Below are positions 9,023 through 17,379 of a DNA stretch of 64,000 nucleotides, one piece after another. Under the pieces are notes generated by a model. It did not search any database and was not told where the DNA came from. It saw only the letters and a program-made list of their open reading frames with translations. Position numbers and translations under genes: made by a program. This DNA comes from Rhizobium sp. P32RR-XVIII (GTDB taxonomy: Bacteria > Pseudomonadota > Alphaproteobacteria > Rhizobiales > Rhizobiaceae). Positions within the stretch are counted from its first letter, which is position 1; each line of letters starts with the position of its first letter. The stretch covers positions 62,001 through 126,000 of the forward strand of contig NZ_JABAIH010000008.1 of the NCBI RefSeq assembly GCF_012641395.1, read 5' to 3'.

Positions 9023-9514
9023 TCAGACGTGATAGATGTCGATGACGTGATGGATGTAATCGTTGACGAGGACGATCTTCTTTCGGGCGATCTTCATCTC
9101 TTCGCCCGCGACTTCGAGCGTATAAAAAGTAGTGCCAAAGTGTGTGTCGGTCGTCTTGTAGCGGAAGTTCTGCGTCATCCAGTTGAAGCGGATCTCGACG
9201 CGACCTTCGGTCTGAGACAGGATCTCGACATTTGAGATGTGATGCACCGTGCGGGGTTCCGGCAGGCTTGTCGCGCTCGACCGATCCGTTCGGATCCGGA
9301 ACACTCTATCTTCAAGCCCCTGCTTGCTGGCGTAATACATCAGCGAGATTTCGGACTCCGGATCCTCGGTTAGCTTGTCGTCATCGTCCCAAGCCGGCAT
9401 CCAGAATTCGACATGCGGTGCATAAAGGGCAAGCCAGTTGTCCCAGTCGCGGTCGTCAAGATAACGGGCCTCGCGATAGAGAAATTCCTCGACCTTCTGG
9501 CGTGAAATAGTCAT
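9023..9514 (-). CDS. benB: Benzoate 1,2-dioxygenase, small (beta) subunit
   Basis: The protein has 163 residues, the usual size of the cone-fold beta subunit of ring-hydroxylating dioxygenases. Motifs such as EARYLDDRDWDNWLALY, MPAWDDDD and SISNVE-like VHHISNVE are typical. It has no metal site and stabilises the alpha3-beta3 oxygenase. The ATG at 9514 has a strong GGAGGAGA Shine-Dalgarno; the longer upstream reading has none and would run into the 90-base benA-benB spacer. Confidence 0.93.
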   Translation of the reverse strand: MTISRQKVEEFLYREARYLDDRDWDNWLALYAPHVEFWMPAWDDDDKLTEDPESEISLMYYASKQGLEDRVFRIRTDRSSATSLPEPRTVHHISNVEILSQTEGRVEIRFNWMTQNFRYKTTDTHFGTTFYTLEVAGEEMKIARKKIVLVNDYIHHVIDIYHV

Positions 9515-9604
9515 GACATCTCCTCCGGCGGACCGCTCCTCAGCCCGCTCAATCTGGATATTTCGAAATGACGGCGAGGTGCGGCTCTGCTGGCCTCGCA
9601 ACAT

Positions 9605-10975
9605 TCAGCGCGACGGGTCGCGCCCGATCGCCTTCACCAATGCTTCTTTCCAGTAACCATGCTGGATAACGAAGAGACCTTCGTCCTCGGTTTTCGCGCC
9701 GGACAGCAATGGCTTCAAGCCGATGGAAGCCGCGCCTTCGTCGGCACCGTCAATCCAATGTGTCGCACCTCGGCTAAGATCATTCCAAGCCGCATGACGC
9801 GCCTGATATCCAATCTGGCAGGATCGGAATTCTTCCAGGTCATCGGGAGTTGCCATGCCACTTGCGTTGAAGAAATCCTCGTACTGACGAATGCGGCGCG
9901 CGCGCGCGTCTGCACTTTCACCCTTCGGGGCAATGCAGTAGATCGTCACCTCCGTTTTATCGACGGCGATCGGTCGATACATCCGTATCTGTGAGGAGAA
10001 TTGGTCCATCAGATAGACGTTTGGATAGAGGCAGAGATTTCGCGATCGGTCGATCATCCAGTCCGCCCAAGCTTGGCCGAAGCGCGCCGTCAGTTCATCA
10101 CGCTTCTCTGCCAGCGGCCGATCCTCAGGGTTGCTCCAGCGTGTCCAGAGCAGGAGATGGCCATGCTCGAAGGAATAAAAACCACCGCCCTGCTTTGCCC
10201 AGTTTCCGGCATCCATCGCACGGGTAACGTCCTGGCCAGCGGCAGCGGCGATCGCATCCTTGCGGTGGTTGGTCGTGGCAGCGTAGTTCCAGTGCACAGA
10301 TGAAACATGGTAGCCATCGGCACCGTTTTCGGTCTGCAACTTCCAATTCCCGTCATAGACATAAGTGGAACTGCCGCGCAGCACCTCGAGGCCGTCGGGC
10401 GATTGGTCTACGATCATATCGATGATTTTCCGCGCCTCGCCGAGATGCTCCTCGAGGGGCAGGACGTCAGCGTTGAGACTTCCGAACAGGAAGCCGCGGT
10501 AGTTCTCGAACCGGGCAACCTTGGTCAGGTCGTGGGAGCCGTTCTTGTTAAACTGTTCCGGATATCCTGCGCCATCCTGGTCCTTTGCCTTCAGTAGCCT
10601 GCCGGTGTTGGAGAAAGACCATCCGTGGAACGGACAAGTATATGTCGCCTTGTTGCCGCGCTTGTGGCGGCAGATCTGGGCACCCCGATGCGAACAGGCA
10701 TTCAGGAAGCAGTGCAGTGTGCCGCTCCGATCCCGGGAAATCACAATTGGCTGACGCCCGATATAGCCGGTTAGATAGTCGTTTGGGTTCGGAATCTGGC
10801 TCTCGTGAGCAAGATAAATCCAGTTTCCCTCCCAGATATGCTCCATTTCGAGCTCAAATAGATCGGGGTCCGTGAAGATGTCGCGGCAGCACCGATACGT
10901 GCCCGCATCTACATCGTCGACAACAGCGTTGTAGAGTTTTTCCTCAATGCGATCATTCGCGTTCGTGTCGAGCAT
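9605..10975 (-). CDS. benA: Benzoate 1,2-dioxygenase, large (alpha) subunit
   Basis: The protein has 456 residues. The Rieske centre is C94-x-H96 and C114-xx-H117 (CSHRGAQIC, TCPFHGW). The mononuclear iron and bridging residues are D220, H223 and H228 in NGADGYHVSSVHW. With benB and benC it forms benzoate 1,2-dioxygenase, which adds O2 to benzoate to give the 1,2-cis-diol. Conserved end-on context (catA upstream, benBCD downstream) and full length support benA. A toluate- or anthranilate-type specificity is less likely. Confidence 0.94.
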   Translation of the reverse strand: MLDTNANDRIEEKLYNAVVDDVDAGTYRCCRDIFTDPDLFELEMEHIWEGNWIYLAHESQIPNPNDYLTGYIGRQPIVISRDRSGTLHCFLNACSHRGAQICRHKRGNKATYTCPFHGWSFSNTGRLLKAKDQDGAGYPEQFNKNGSHDLTKVARFENYRGFLFGSLNADVLPLEEHLGEARKIIDMIVDQSPDGLEVLRGSSTYVYDGNWKLQTENGADGYHVSSVHWNYAATTNHRKDAIAAAAGQDVTRAMDAGNWAKQGGGFYSFEHGHLLLWTRWSNPEDRPLAEKRDELTARFGQAWADWMIDRSRNLCLYPNVYLMDQFSSQIRMYRPIAVDKTEVTIYCIAPKGESADARARRIRQYEDFFNASGMATPDDLEEFRSCQIGYQARHAAWNDLSRGATHWIDGADEGAASIGLKPLLSGAKTEDEGLFVIQHGYWKEALVKAIGRDPSR

Positions 10976-11041
10976 GGCTCTCCTCCTATGGCGTCTGGCA
11001 AGGCGCCTCCTCAGACGCCTCCCATGGATATTGATCTGACG

Positions 11042-11968
11042 TTAGGCCACTACGCGTTCGCGTTCGACGATCGTATCGACCAGGCCTTCCGCAGCCGGCG
11101 TCAGCACGAAGTCGAAGTCGATCGATGCATAGGGGCTCTGCACCTGCTTTTCGGCCATCAGCTTCGGATCGCTGATGCGGGCGACTGGGGGGATCAAGTC
11201 GTCACGCGTGCCGAAAGCGAAGTCGTCGAAGAGGTAGGGATCGTCTTCGATGTTGATCTGCGTCGTCAGGTGGCGGAAACCTGGGGCTTCGACGAAGAAG
11301 TGGATGTGCGCCGGGCGGTTCCCATGGCGGCCGATCGCGGACAGAAGCTGCTCGGTCGAGCCACCCGGAGGCGTGGAATACCCGCTCGGCATGATCGTAC
11401 GGAATTGATAGCGACCCTGGGCATCGGTCTCGATGCGGCGGCGAAGATTGTATGGCGCTTGCTGCGGGTCAAAATGCGAGTAGTTCCCGCGGGTATTGGC
11501 GTGCCAGACGTCGACGATCGCGCCTGGAACCGGCTTGCCGTTCTGGTCGCGCACCTGGCCCTGCATGAACAGGACTTCGCCCTCGTCCGATCCGTCGTCG
11601 AGGCGCCCGGCTCCGTGACAGATCGGGGCGCCGGCAATATAAAGCGGACCTTCGATCGTCCGCGGCGTACCACCGGCAAGCCCGGCGCGGCGCTCGGCTT
11701 CGTCGAGCCGGAGATCGAGGAAATGTTCAAGTCCGATACCCGGCGCAATGAGCCCGAGTTCGTTGCTCCGTCCGGCCGCACCGAGGTAGCCGACGGCACT
11801 CCAGACTTCATTCATGCTGATGTCGAGGTCGTCGATGGCCTGGAACAGTTCGACAAGAAGCCGGTTCATGATCTCCTTGATGCGCCGGTCACCTCCTTGG
11901 ATGTCGAGCCCGCTGGCACGACTTGCCAGATCCTCGATAACGCTTCTTTCGATGATACCTTTTGCCAT
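11042..11968 (-). CDS. catA: Catechol 1,2-dioxygenase (intradiol)
   Basis: The protein has 308 residues, with an N-terminal dioxygenase dimerisation region and a beta-sandwich catalytic domain. The expected ferric ligands are visible: Y163 (RGNYSHFDP), Y197 (SGYSTPP), H221 and H223 (RPAHIHFFVEAPG). It cleaves catechol to cis,cis-muconate. The start at 11968 follows a CAGGAGGAGAAA Shine-Dalgarno; the longer open frame reaches back into catC and is rejected. The gene lies between catC and benA. Confidence 0.94.
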   Translation of the reverse strand: MAKGIIERSVIEDLASRASGLDIQGGDRRIKEIMNRLLVELFQAIDDLDISMNEVWSAVGYLGAAGRSNELGLIAPGIGLEHFLDLRLDEAERRAGLAGGTPRTIEGPLYIAGAPICHGAGRLDDGSDEGEVLFMQGQVRDQNGKPVPGAIVDVWHANTRGNYSHFDPQQAPYNLRRRIETDAQGRYQFRTIMPSGYSTPPGGSTEQLLSAIGRHGNRPAHIHFFVEAPGFRHLTTQINIEDDPYLFDDFAFGTRDDLIPPVARISDPKLMAEKQVQSPYASIDFDFVLTPAAEGLVDTIVERERVVA

Positions 11969-12063
11969 TTTCTCCTCCTGTGGCTGGGCAGCCTCACAAA
12001 ATGTTGGGGCCACCGTGTATTCATTCAGGCTGGCAACCCTGGGGCTGACGGCCGTCGTCTCGA

Positions 12064-12354
12064 TCAGTTTGAATCCTCTGCGATCGCCGATGGGTGCTTG
12101 CACAATGGTGTGACCTCGATGGCCATGAACGGAAAGAGCGGCAGCGTGGAAAGAATGTCGTGCAGCTCCGTGGTGTCGCTGACGTCGAAGATGCTGACAT
12201 TCGCGTATCGGCCGGCGATCCGCCAGAGGTGACGCCACTTGCCCGAGCGCTGCAGTTCTTGCGCCCTCGCCTTCTCTGTTGCCTTGAGGTTGTCGGCCAC
12301 ATCCTTGGGAAGGTCGTGCGGGAGATTGACAGTCATTTCAACATGGAACAGCAT
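12064..12354 (-). CDS. catC: Muconolactone delta-isomerase
   Basis: The protein has 96 residues and matches the short CatC family: MLFHVEMTV at the start, GKWRHLWRIAGRYANVSIFDV in the middle and LPLFPFMAIEV near the end. It isomerises muconolactone to 3-oxoadipate enol-lactone as a decamer. The ATG at 12354 has GAGG eight bases upstream. A GTG at 12363 overlapping the catB stop is possible but less well placed. Confidence 0.94.
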   Translation of the reverse strand: MLFHVEMTVNLPHDLPKDVADNLKATEKARAQELQRSGKWRHLWRIAGRYANVSIFDVSDTTELHDILSTLPLFPFMAIEVTPLCKHPSAIAEDSN

Positions 12355-12359
12355 CGCGT

Positions 12360-13511
12360 TCACCTCGCCATACGCAGATTGGGGACCGGTTGGGCATCGC
12401 GCCTGAACCGATCTATTGCTGCCTCGTTCAGGGTGACGCCAAGACCGGGGCCGTCAGGCAACTCAAGCTCGAAGTCGCGATAAACGAGCGGCTCGGTCAG
12501 AATTTCCTCGGTCAGAAGTAGCGGCCCGAAGAGTTCCGTGCCCCATTGCAAGTCTTCGACGCCCGCAAACAGATGTGCCGCTGCGATTGTCCCGATGGGT
12601 CCCTCGAGCATGGTGCCACCATAAATGCCGATCCCGGCCGCCGCAGCGACTGCGATCACCTGCCATGCCGCAAACAGTCCACCCGCCTGTTCTATCTTTA
12701 TCGAGAAGACGTCCGCAGCCCGCTCCGAGGCTGCTTCGAGCGCACTCTGCGGACCGACCAGGGCCTCGTCGGCCATCAAGGCGATCGAGGAGGCGCGGGC
12801 AACCCGCGCGAGGGGCGCAATACCGGATACGGGCTGCTCCACCAATATGCAGCCAATATCTGCAAGAGCGGCCACGGCATTGATCGCTTCACGTTCGCGC
12901 CATGCCATGTTGACGTCGACACGCACGGTCGCGTTGTCCGTCAAAGCCTTCCTGATCTGCGCGACATGGCCGATGTCTTCTTCAATCGACTTGCGGCCGA
13001 TCTTTATTTTGAAATGCTTGTGCCGCTTCAGGTCCAGCATCTGTTGTGCTTCGGCGACGTCGCGGCCGGCGTCTCCCGAAGCGAGCGTCCAAGCCACTGG
13101 CAGGCGGTCGCGCTGGCGACCTCCGAGGAGTTCCGACAAGGGAACGTTGAGGCGACGGGCATGGGCATCGAGCAGGGCAGTTTCGACAGCGCATTTCGCA
13201 AAGTTGTTGCCTTTGACCGATTTGCCGACTTTGCTCATGGCCAGCTGAATACGGGTGGCATCGGCGCCGATTAGACAAGGGGCGATATACTGGTCGATCG
13301 TCAGCTTGATGCCTTCCGGGCTTTCTGGCCCATAGGCAAGGCCGCCAATCGTGGTTCCCTCACCCACGCCCTCGACGCCATCCGAGCAACGCACCCGAAC
13401 GATCGTCATGCTCTGTCGATTCATGGTCGTCATCGACAAGCGGTGCGGGCGCATGATGGGCAAATCGAGTATAATAGCTTCGATTGCAAGGATGCTGATG
13501 TCAGCCGTCAC
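12360..13511 (-). CDS. catB: Muconate cycloisomerase
   Basis: The protein has 383 residues of the enolase superfamily MLE group. The KxK motif is K168/K170 (FKIKIG), and the metal ligands D199, E225 and D248 appear in RVDVN, VEQP and MADEAL. It converts cis,cis-muconate to muconolactone. It is the first gene of the catBCA-benABCDK-catD operon. The shared ATAC-N7-GTAT operator lies 51-92 bases upstream, so control by the nearby LysR is likely. Confidence 0.93.
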   Translation of the reverse strand: MTADISILAIEAIILDLPIMRPHRLSMTTMNRQSMTIVRVRCSDGVEGVGEGTTIGGLAYGPESPEGIKLTIDQYIAPCLIGADATRIQLAMSKVGKSVKGNNFAKCAVETALLDAHARRLNVPLSELLGGRQRDRLPVAWTLASGDAGRDVAEAQQMLDLKRHKHFKIKIGRKSIEEDIGHVAQIRKALTDNATVRVDVNMAWREREAINAVAALADIGCILVEQPVSGIAPLARVARASSIALMADEALVGPQSALEAASERAADVFSIKIEQAGGLFAAWQVIAVAAAAGIGIYGGTMLEGPIGTIAAAHLFAGVEDLQWGTELFGPLLLTEEILTEPLVYRDFELELPDGPGLGVTLNEAAIDRFRRDAQPVPNLRMAR

Positions 13512-13561
13512 TGTCTTATTCTCCTAGCGGTCCATAGGAAATTAGCGTTCTGGGCTTGGCT

Positions 13562-13603
13562 GGTCCAAAACTAAAAAAGTTAAACTTCATACTCTATGGG
13601 TAT
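13562..13603 (-). promoter_or_regulatory. BenM/CatM-like operator upstream of the catB operon
   Basis: GGTCCAAAACTA at 13562, a 15-base spacer and ATAC-N7-GTAT at 13589-13603 repeat the arrangement at 3905-3946 with the same 27-base offset. The position before the first gene of the operon fits activation by the BenM/CatM-like LysR encoded at 3953. Confidence 0.72.
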
Positions 13604-13984
13604 AATTTGAGTGGAGCGCGATGCCCTATGGCGGGGCTGCAATGTCGCTCTCGCCCAGGGAGTTACTTCAAAAGAAACCGAGAATCTCATTTCCGGCGCC
13701 CGTCAGCGCATCCGGTAGAGCTCGCGAGGGACGCTGGGTAACATTCCCACCGTACTATTGGCGTGGGATTTGTGTTCGAACCAGAGCCGCGCGGCGTCAT
13801 TCTTCATCGCAAATGCCCCCTTCCGGCCGAGCTTTTTTTGTACGCTAGCTGACTGGAACGTTTGCCGGTGTTGACTGGTTATCAGCATGGCCGCGCGGCG
13901 TCTTCCTGTTAAACGCCAGCGATGAAACCCTTCGTCCTGGCACCCGCGCAGTCACCGTTTCCCGAACACCTTCGGGAGTGACCA
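13604..13984. other. Intergenic region, no confident gene
   Basis: This region lies between the catB operator and a small membrane-protein ORF. A reverse ORF of 34 codons (13703-13807, MKNDAARLWFEHKSH and so on) has a G-rich Shine-Dalgarno-like stretch. It is not recognised and is too short to call. A T7 run at 13834-13840 has no convincing stem. Confidence 0.4.
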
Positions 13985-14137
13985 ATGAGCGATCCTGATC
14001 GATATTCCGGCAGACCTCCACGGCGTACCTTGGGCGTGTGGATATTGATAGCTTTGGCCGTGGCACTGGCGTTTCTGCTTGCTTGGCTGTTCGGCTGGGT
14101 GGGCCCACCAGTTTCGCCGCCTCTGACGGTGCATTAG
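13985..14137 (+). CDS. Small single-pass membrane protein, hypothetical
   Basis: This ORF has 50 codons. It has a polar N-terminus (MSDPDRYSGRPPRR), one strongly hydrophobic segment (about residues 16-39) and a proline-rich tail. A GGGAG Shine-Dalgarno lies about seven bases upstream. The charged-then-hydrophobic pattern and clean ribosome site support a real small protein. The family is not recognised with confidence. It has no obvious link to the neighbouring channel gene. Confidence 0.5.
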   Translation: MSDPDRYSGRPPRRTLGVWILIALAVALAFLLAWLFGWVGPPVSPPLTVH

Positions 14138-14390
14138 GACCTTCGTTTGGGAGCAGCGTCTCAGGCGCGAACCCCGTATGTCCAATGCCTTTGCTGGGCG
14201 ACGACCGCGGTCGGGGCTTCTCGGAAGGTCGCCTCTTTTTCGGCCAGAGAACTGGCTCTGCCTGGCTGCCCTGATGCGGCTTTGCTTGGAGACGCGGAGA
14301 GTTTATCAATCGAGGGGCTTTAACTAGGAAGCCATGGAGAATATCCGACAAACAGATGAGTTCGTCGCCTTTATATGGGAGGATTAGCGC

Positions 14391-14969
14391 ATGCATGATC
14401 AAAGGATAACGGCCGATCGCCTTGCCGCCTTTTCGGATGCGGTCATGGCGGTGATCATCACGATCATGGCTCTGGAACTTAAAGCTCCCGAAGATTCGAG
14501 TTTCGATTCTCTCGCGCCGCTCTGGCCGACGATCATCGGCTATGGCGTGAGCTACTTCTTCGTTGCGATCATCTGGGTGAACCACCATCATCTATTGCGG
14601 TTTGTTCAAGATGCGACGCCGCGGTTGATTTGGGTCAACTTCGTCCATTTGTTCGCGGTATCTTTACTTCCGTTTGCCACTGCCTGGCTGGCGCGATCAC
14701 ATCTGGCCCCCGCTCCCGTCGCGGTTTACGCCGCGATTTTCGTATTTGTCGAAGTCGCCTATCTGGGCTTTGAAAGGGAAGTCTTCGCTCAGTCTGATCC
14801 CACCAGAATGCCCGAAAAGGCCCGTCGTCTGGCCCGGTGCAGGTCGATTGCCGCTCTCGCAATATTCGTGGCCGCGGCCTTGATATCGCCGTTCGTTCCC
14901 CTGATCGGATTTGGATTGATTTGCTGCGCTCTGATCTTGTACGTGCGACCTCAGGCTCCTAGCAAATAG
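14391..14969 (+). CDS. TMEM175-family (DUF1211) membrane protein, putative potassium channel
   Basis: The protein has 192 residues with about five to six hydrophobic segments. The family signature RxxxFSDAV occurs as RLAAFSDAVMAVIITI near the N-terminus (about 10-24), and IIWVNHHHLL is also typical. Bacterial members have one six-TM repeat and assemble as tetrameric K+-selective leak channels. The start follows a GGGAGGA Shine-Dalgarno. No operon partner is apparent. Confidence 0.85.
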   Translation: MHDQRITADRLAAFSDAVMAVIITIMALELKAPEDSSFDSLAPLWPTIIGYGVSYFFVAIIWVNHHHLLRFVQDATPRLIWVNFVHLFAVSLLPFATAWLARSHLAPAPVAVYAAIFVFVEVAYLGFEREVFAQSDPTRMPEKARRLARCRSIAALAIFVAAALISPFVPLIGFGLICCALILYVRPQAPSK

Positions 14970-15115
14970 GCCCCATTACCCTGTCTCCATGCGGGCAGTT
15001 GCGCCGGCGAATTGTATATCGGCTTCGGAATGGACCGATCATAGCCTTCGCGATAGATTGATGGCTGTTGAGCACTGCAACGCCGAACATTCGCTGCAAG
15101 CTTTAGGGGCCAACG

Positions 15116-15529
15116 ATGCTTACGCTGGAGGCTGGTCCGCTACCTGTCTCGGATATCGATCGCGCTCTTGCGTTCTACACGGAGCAGGCCGGTTTCAACC
15201 TGGACGTCGACTACCGCCTCTCGCCTGCGTTCCGCGTTGTCCAGCTTACGCCGCCCGGATCGGCATGCTCCGTGCAGTTGGTTGCCGCAGCCTCGTCTGA
15301 CCGCGTGCGTAACCTCTACCTCGTTACCGATGACCTCGAGGCCGAGCGCAGGAAGCTGATCAGTCGTGGTGTCGCGGTCGGAAAGATGCGGCACAAGAGC
15401 CCGGTGGAAGCCTGGGCAGGCGGATGGAGCGAAGGACTGGATCCGCAGCGTCGCGACTACGCCAGCTTTGCCCACTTTGCCGATCCGGATGGCAACACCT
15501 GGACCTTGCAGGAACGCGGCCACGTCTGA
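15116..15529 (+). CDS. VOC (glyoxalase/bleomycin resistance) superfamily protein
   Basis: The protein has 137 residues with paired beta-alpha-beta-beta-beta modules: VSDIDRALAFYTEQAGF near the start and FADPDGNTWTLQE at the end. The second motif carries the usual metal-ligand Glu position. Family members include glyoxalases, extradiol dioxygenases and antibiotic-binding proteins. Nothing here fixes the substrate. It is convergent with the MOSC-fusion gene, with only 5 bases between stops. Confidence 0.82.
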   Translation: MLTLEAGPLPVSDIDRALAFYTEQAGFNLDVDYRLSPAFRVVQLTPPGSACSVQLVAAASSDRVRNLYLVTDDLEAERRKLISRGVAVGKMRHKSPVEAWAGGWSEGLDPQRRDYASFAHFADPDGNTWTLQERGHV

Positions 15530-15534
15530 CCTCA

Positions 15535-17295
15535 TCAAATGTCGACCACGACGTCGTTCTGCGGCCGGGAGCAGCAGATCAGAACGTTTCCGCTCGCCGG
15601 TGGATCAAGTGGATCGGGCATGTAGCTTACGGTGCCCGAGACGAGGCCGCTTTCGCAGTTGTGACAGACGCCGGTACGACAGGACCAGCGCACCGGCACG
15701 TCACACGCTTCCGCCAATTCCAGAATGCTTTGATATAACGAGCCATTCCAATGCGCGGCAATCCCGCTGCGCGCGAACGAAACGAGCGGACCGGTTTTCG
15801 CATCGTTTTCGGGAACATGGGGAGGCCGCGTCGGCGCACGGACGATGCCCGGCGTCAGCGGTTCGCCTCCCTCGAAAACTTCGAGGTAAATCCGAGTAGG
15901 CGGGACTCCGAGGCTTGCAAGCGCCCCCTTCATCTCCGACATGAAAGACGCGGGCCCGCATAGGTAAAAATCCCCATCTCCAGGGACGCCGATCTCTCTC
16001 AAGACCGATAGCGACAGGTGCCCTGCCGCATCGAAGTCTTCGTTCGTTTTCTCGTCCAGCCCAGGTCTGCTGTGATAAATAACACTTCGGCCGTGTGGAA
16101 GCGCGCGCATGAGCCGACGAACCTCGCCGGCAAAGGGATGATGCTCGCGATCGCGAGCTCCATGGATCCACACGAGTTGCCTTGCCGATCGCGTGCCAGC
16201 CAACTCATGCAGCATTGCAAGCAGTGGCGTCGCGCCAATCCCCGCGCTGATCAGTATAATTGGCCGCTCTCCGGGTTGTAGAAGAAAGTTACCGCGCGGC
16301 AGGCTGACGTCGAGAACATCGCCAACCCTCACATGCTCCTTCAGATAGGCTCCGGCCGCTCCGTTCGGCTCAAGTTTGACACTGACGCGATATTCCTTCG
16401 TTGAAGGAGAACCAGAGAGTGAATAGCTGCGATAGAGCGGTGATCCGCCCGCTCCTTGCAGACGCAAGACGACATACTGACCCGGCAGCGCCATCTGCAA
16501 CGGTTGATCGTCCGAGCTCTTCATCGTCAGCGAGAGCACATCCGCAGATTCCTGATCGGTTGACGTCACCACCAGCCGCCGAAATCCTGATTTGACGGGA
16601 TGTGCCGCAGCCGCCGGGATAAGACCAGCATTGCCACTCTCGGCGGGAGAGGTTCCGCTCTGCAAGAGGGCCTCGAACGAGGAACGCCATCCCGGTGAAA
16701 GCGCTTCTATCGCGATCGCCCGCTTCAGTTGGTCGCGCGGGTGGTTGGGCGAATAGAGGAGTGCGTTGATCTCCGCAACGGTCATGCGCTCCTTGGCTTC
16801 TCCCACTTTGACGATTTCGTCGCCAGCGCCCACCATTCCTTCCTGCAACACACGGAAGTAAAATCCCGGCCGCCCACTGCCGGTCAGCAACGCGGGCATT
16901 CGGGGCTCGTTCGTGCGGATACCGACGCGATAGCAGGTGACGCGAGGCTGAGTGACCTCAAACAGCGCGCTTCCGATCTGATAGCGATCGCCGATGCAAA
17001 CGGTATCGTCGGGCAAGCCTTCGATGGTGAAGTTCTCGCCGAACTCGCCGTGCACGAAGTCAGTCCGTTTCAACTGCTCCTGCCAATATCGATAGGATTC
17101 GATCTGATAGACGAAAACGGCGCGCTGCTCCCCGCCATGCCCGGCGAGATCGCCCTGCCCATCTCCTTCAAGATTCAGCTTACCGGCCCGACAGCGGCCG
17201 TTCACCGGCTTCTTCCATATCCCTGTATGTACTGTGCGGCCTTTCCACTCAATGTCGCGCGGAAGTCCGACATTTACCGATAATAGTTGAGCCAT
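15535..17295 (-). CDS. MOSC domain / ferredoxin reductase / 2Fe-2S ferredoxin fusion oxidoreductase
   Basis: The protein has 586 residues in three parts. The N-terminal YiiM-like MOSC domain (about 1-215) has GHGGEQRAVFVYQ, GENFTIEGL and a conserved Cys in TQPRVTCYRVG, followed by a 3-alpha-like segment. An FNR-type FAD/NAD module (about 235-480) has RSYSLSG, GIGATPLLAML and YLCGPASFM. The C-terminal plant-type ferredoxin has C539, C544, C547 and C574/C575. MOSC domains bind the molybdenum cofactor, so a self-contained NAD(P)H-driven Mo-linked reductase, for example of N-hydroxylated or sulfur compounds, is a plausible role. The substrate is unknown. Confidence 0.85.
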   Translation of the reverse strand: MAQLLSVNVGLPRDIEWKGRTVHTGIWKKPVNGRCRAGKLNLEGDGQGDLAGHGGEQRAVFVYQIESYRYWQEQLKRTDFVHGEFGENFTIEGLPDDTVCIGDRYQIGSALFEVTQPRVTCYRVGIRTNEPRMPALLTGSGRPGFYFRVLQEGMVGAGDEIVKVGEAKERMTVAEINALLYSPNHPRDQLKRAIAIEALSPGWRSSFEALLQSGTSPAESGNAGLIPAAAAHPVKSGFRRLVVTSTDQESADVLSLTMKSSDDQPLQMALPGQYVVLRLQGAGGSPLYRSYSLSGSPSTKEYRVSVKLEPNGAAGAYLKEHVRVGDVLDVSLPRGNFLLQPGERPIILISAGIGATPLLAMLHELAGTRSARQLVWIHGARDREHHPFAGEVRRLMRALPHGRSVIYHSRPGLDEKTNEDFDAAGHLSLSVLREIGVPGDGDFYLCGPASFMSEMKGALASLGVPPTRIYLEVFEGGEPLTPGIVRAPTRPPHVPENDAKTGPLVSFARSGIAAHWNGSLYQSILELAEACDVPVRWSCRTGVCHNCESGLVSGTVSYMPDPLDPPASGNVLICCSRPQNDVVVDI

Positions 17296-17379
17296 AGCAC
17301 CCTTGCTCTCTTGGCGGCTGGCAGCCTCCCCTCACCTCTTATCTTGGCGAAACGTGGTCGTCAGCATGGCGTACGCCTG

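Noticed and set aside
10988..12232. 414-codon open frame on the plus strand
   Set aside because: It is antisense to catA, whose iron ligands are clear.
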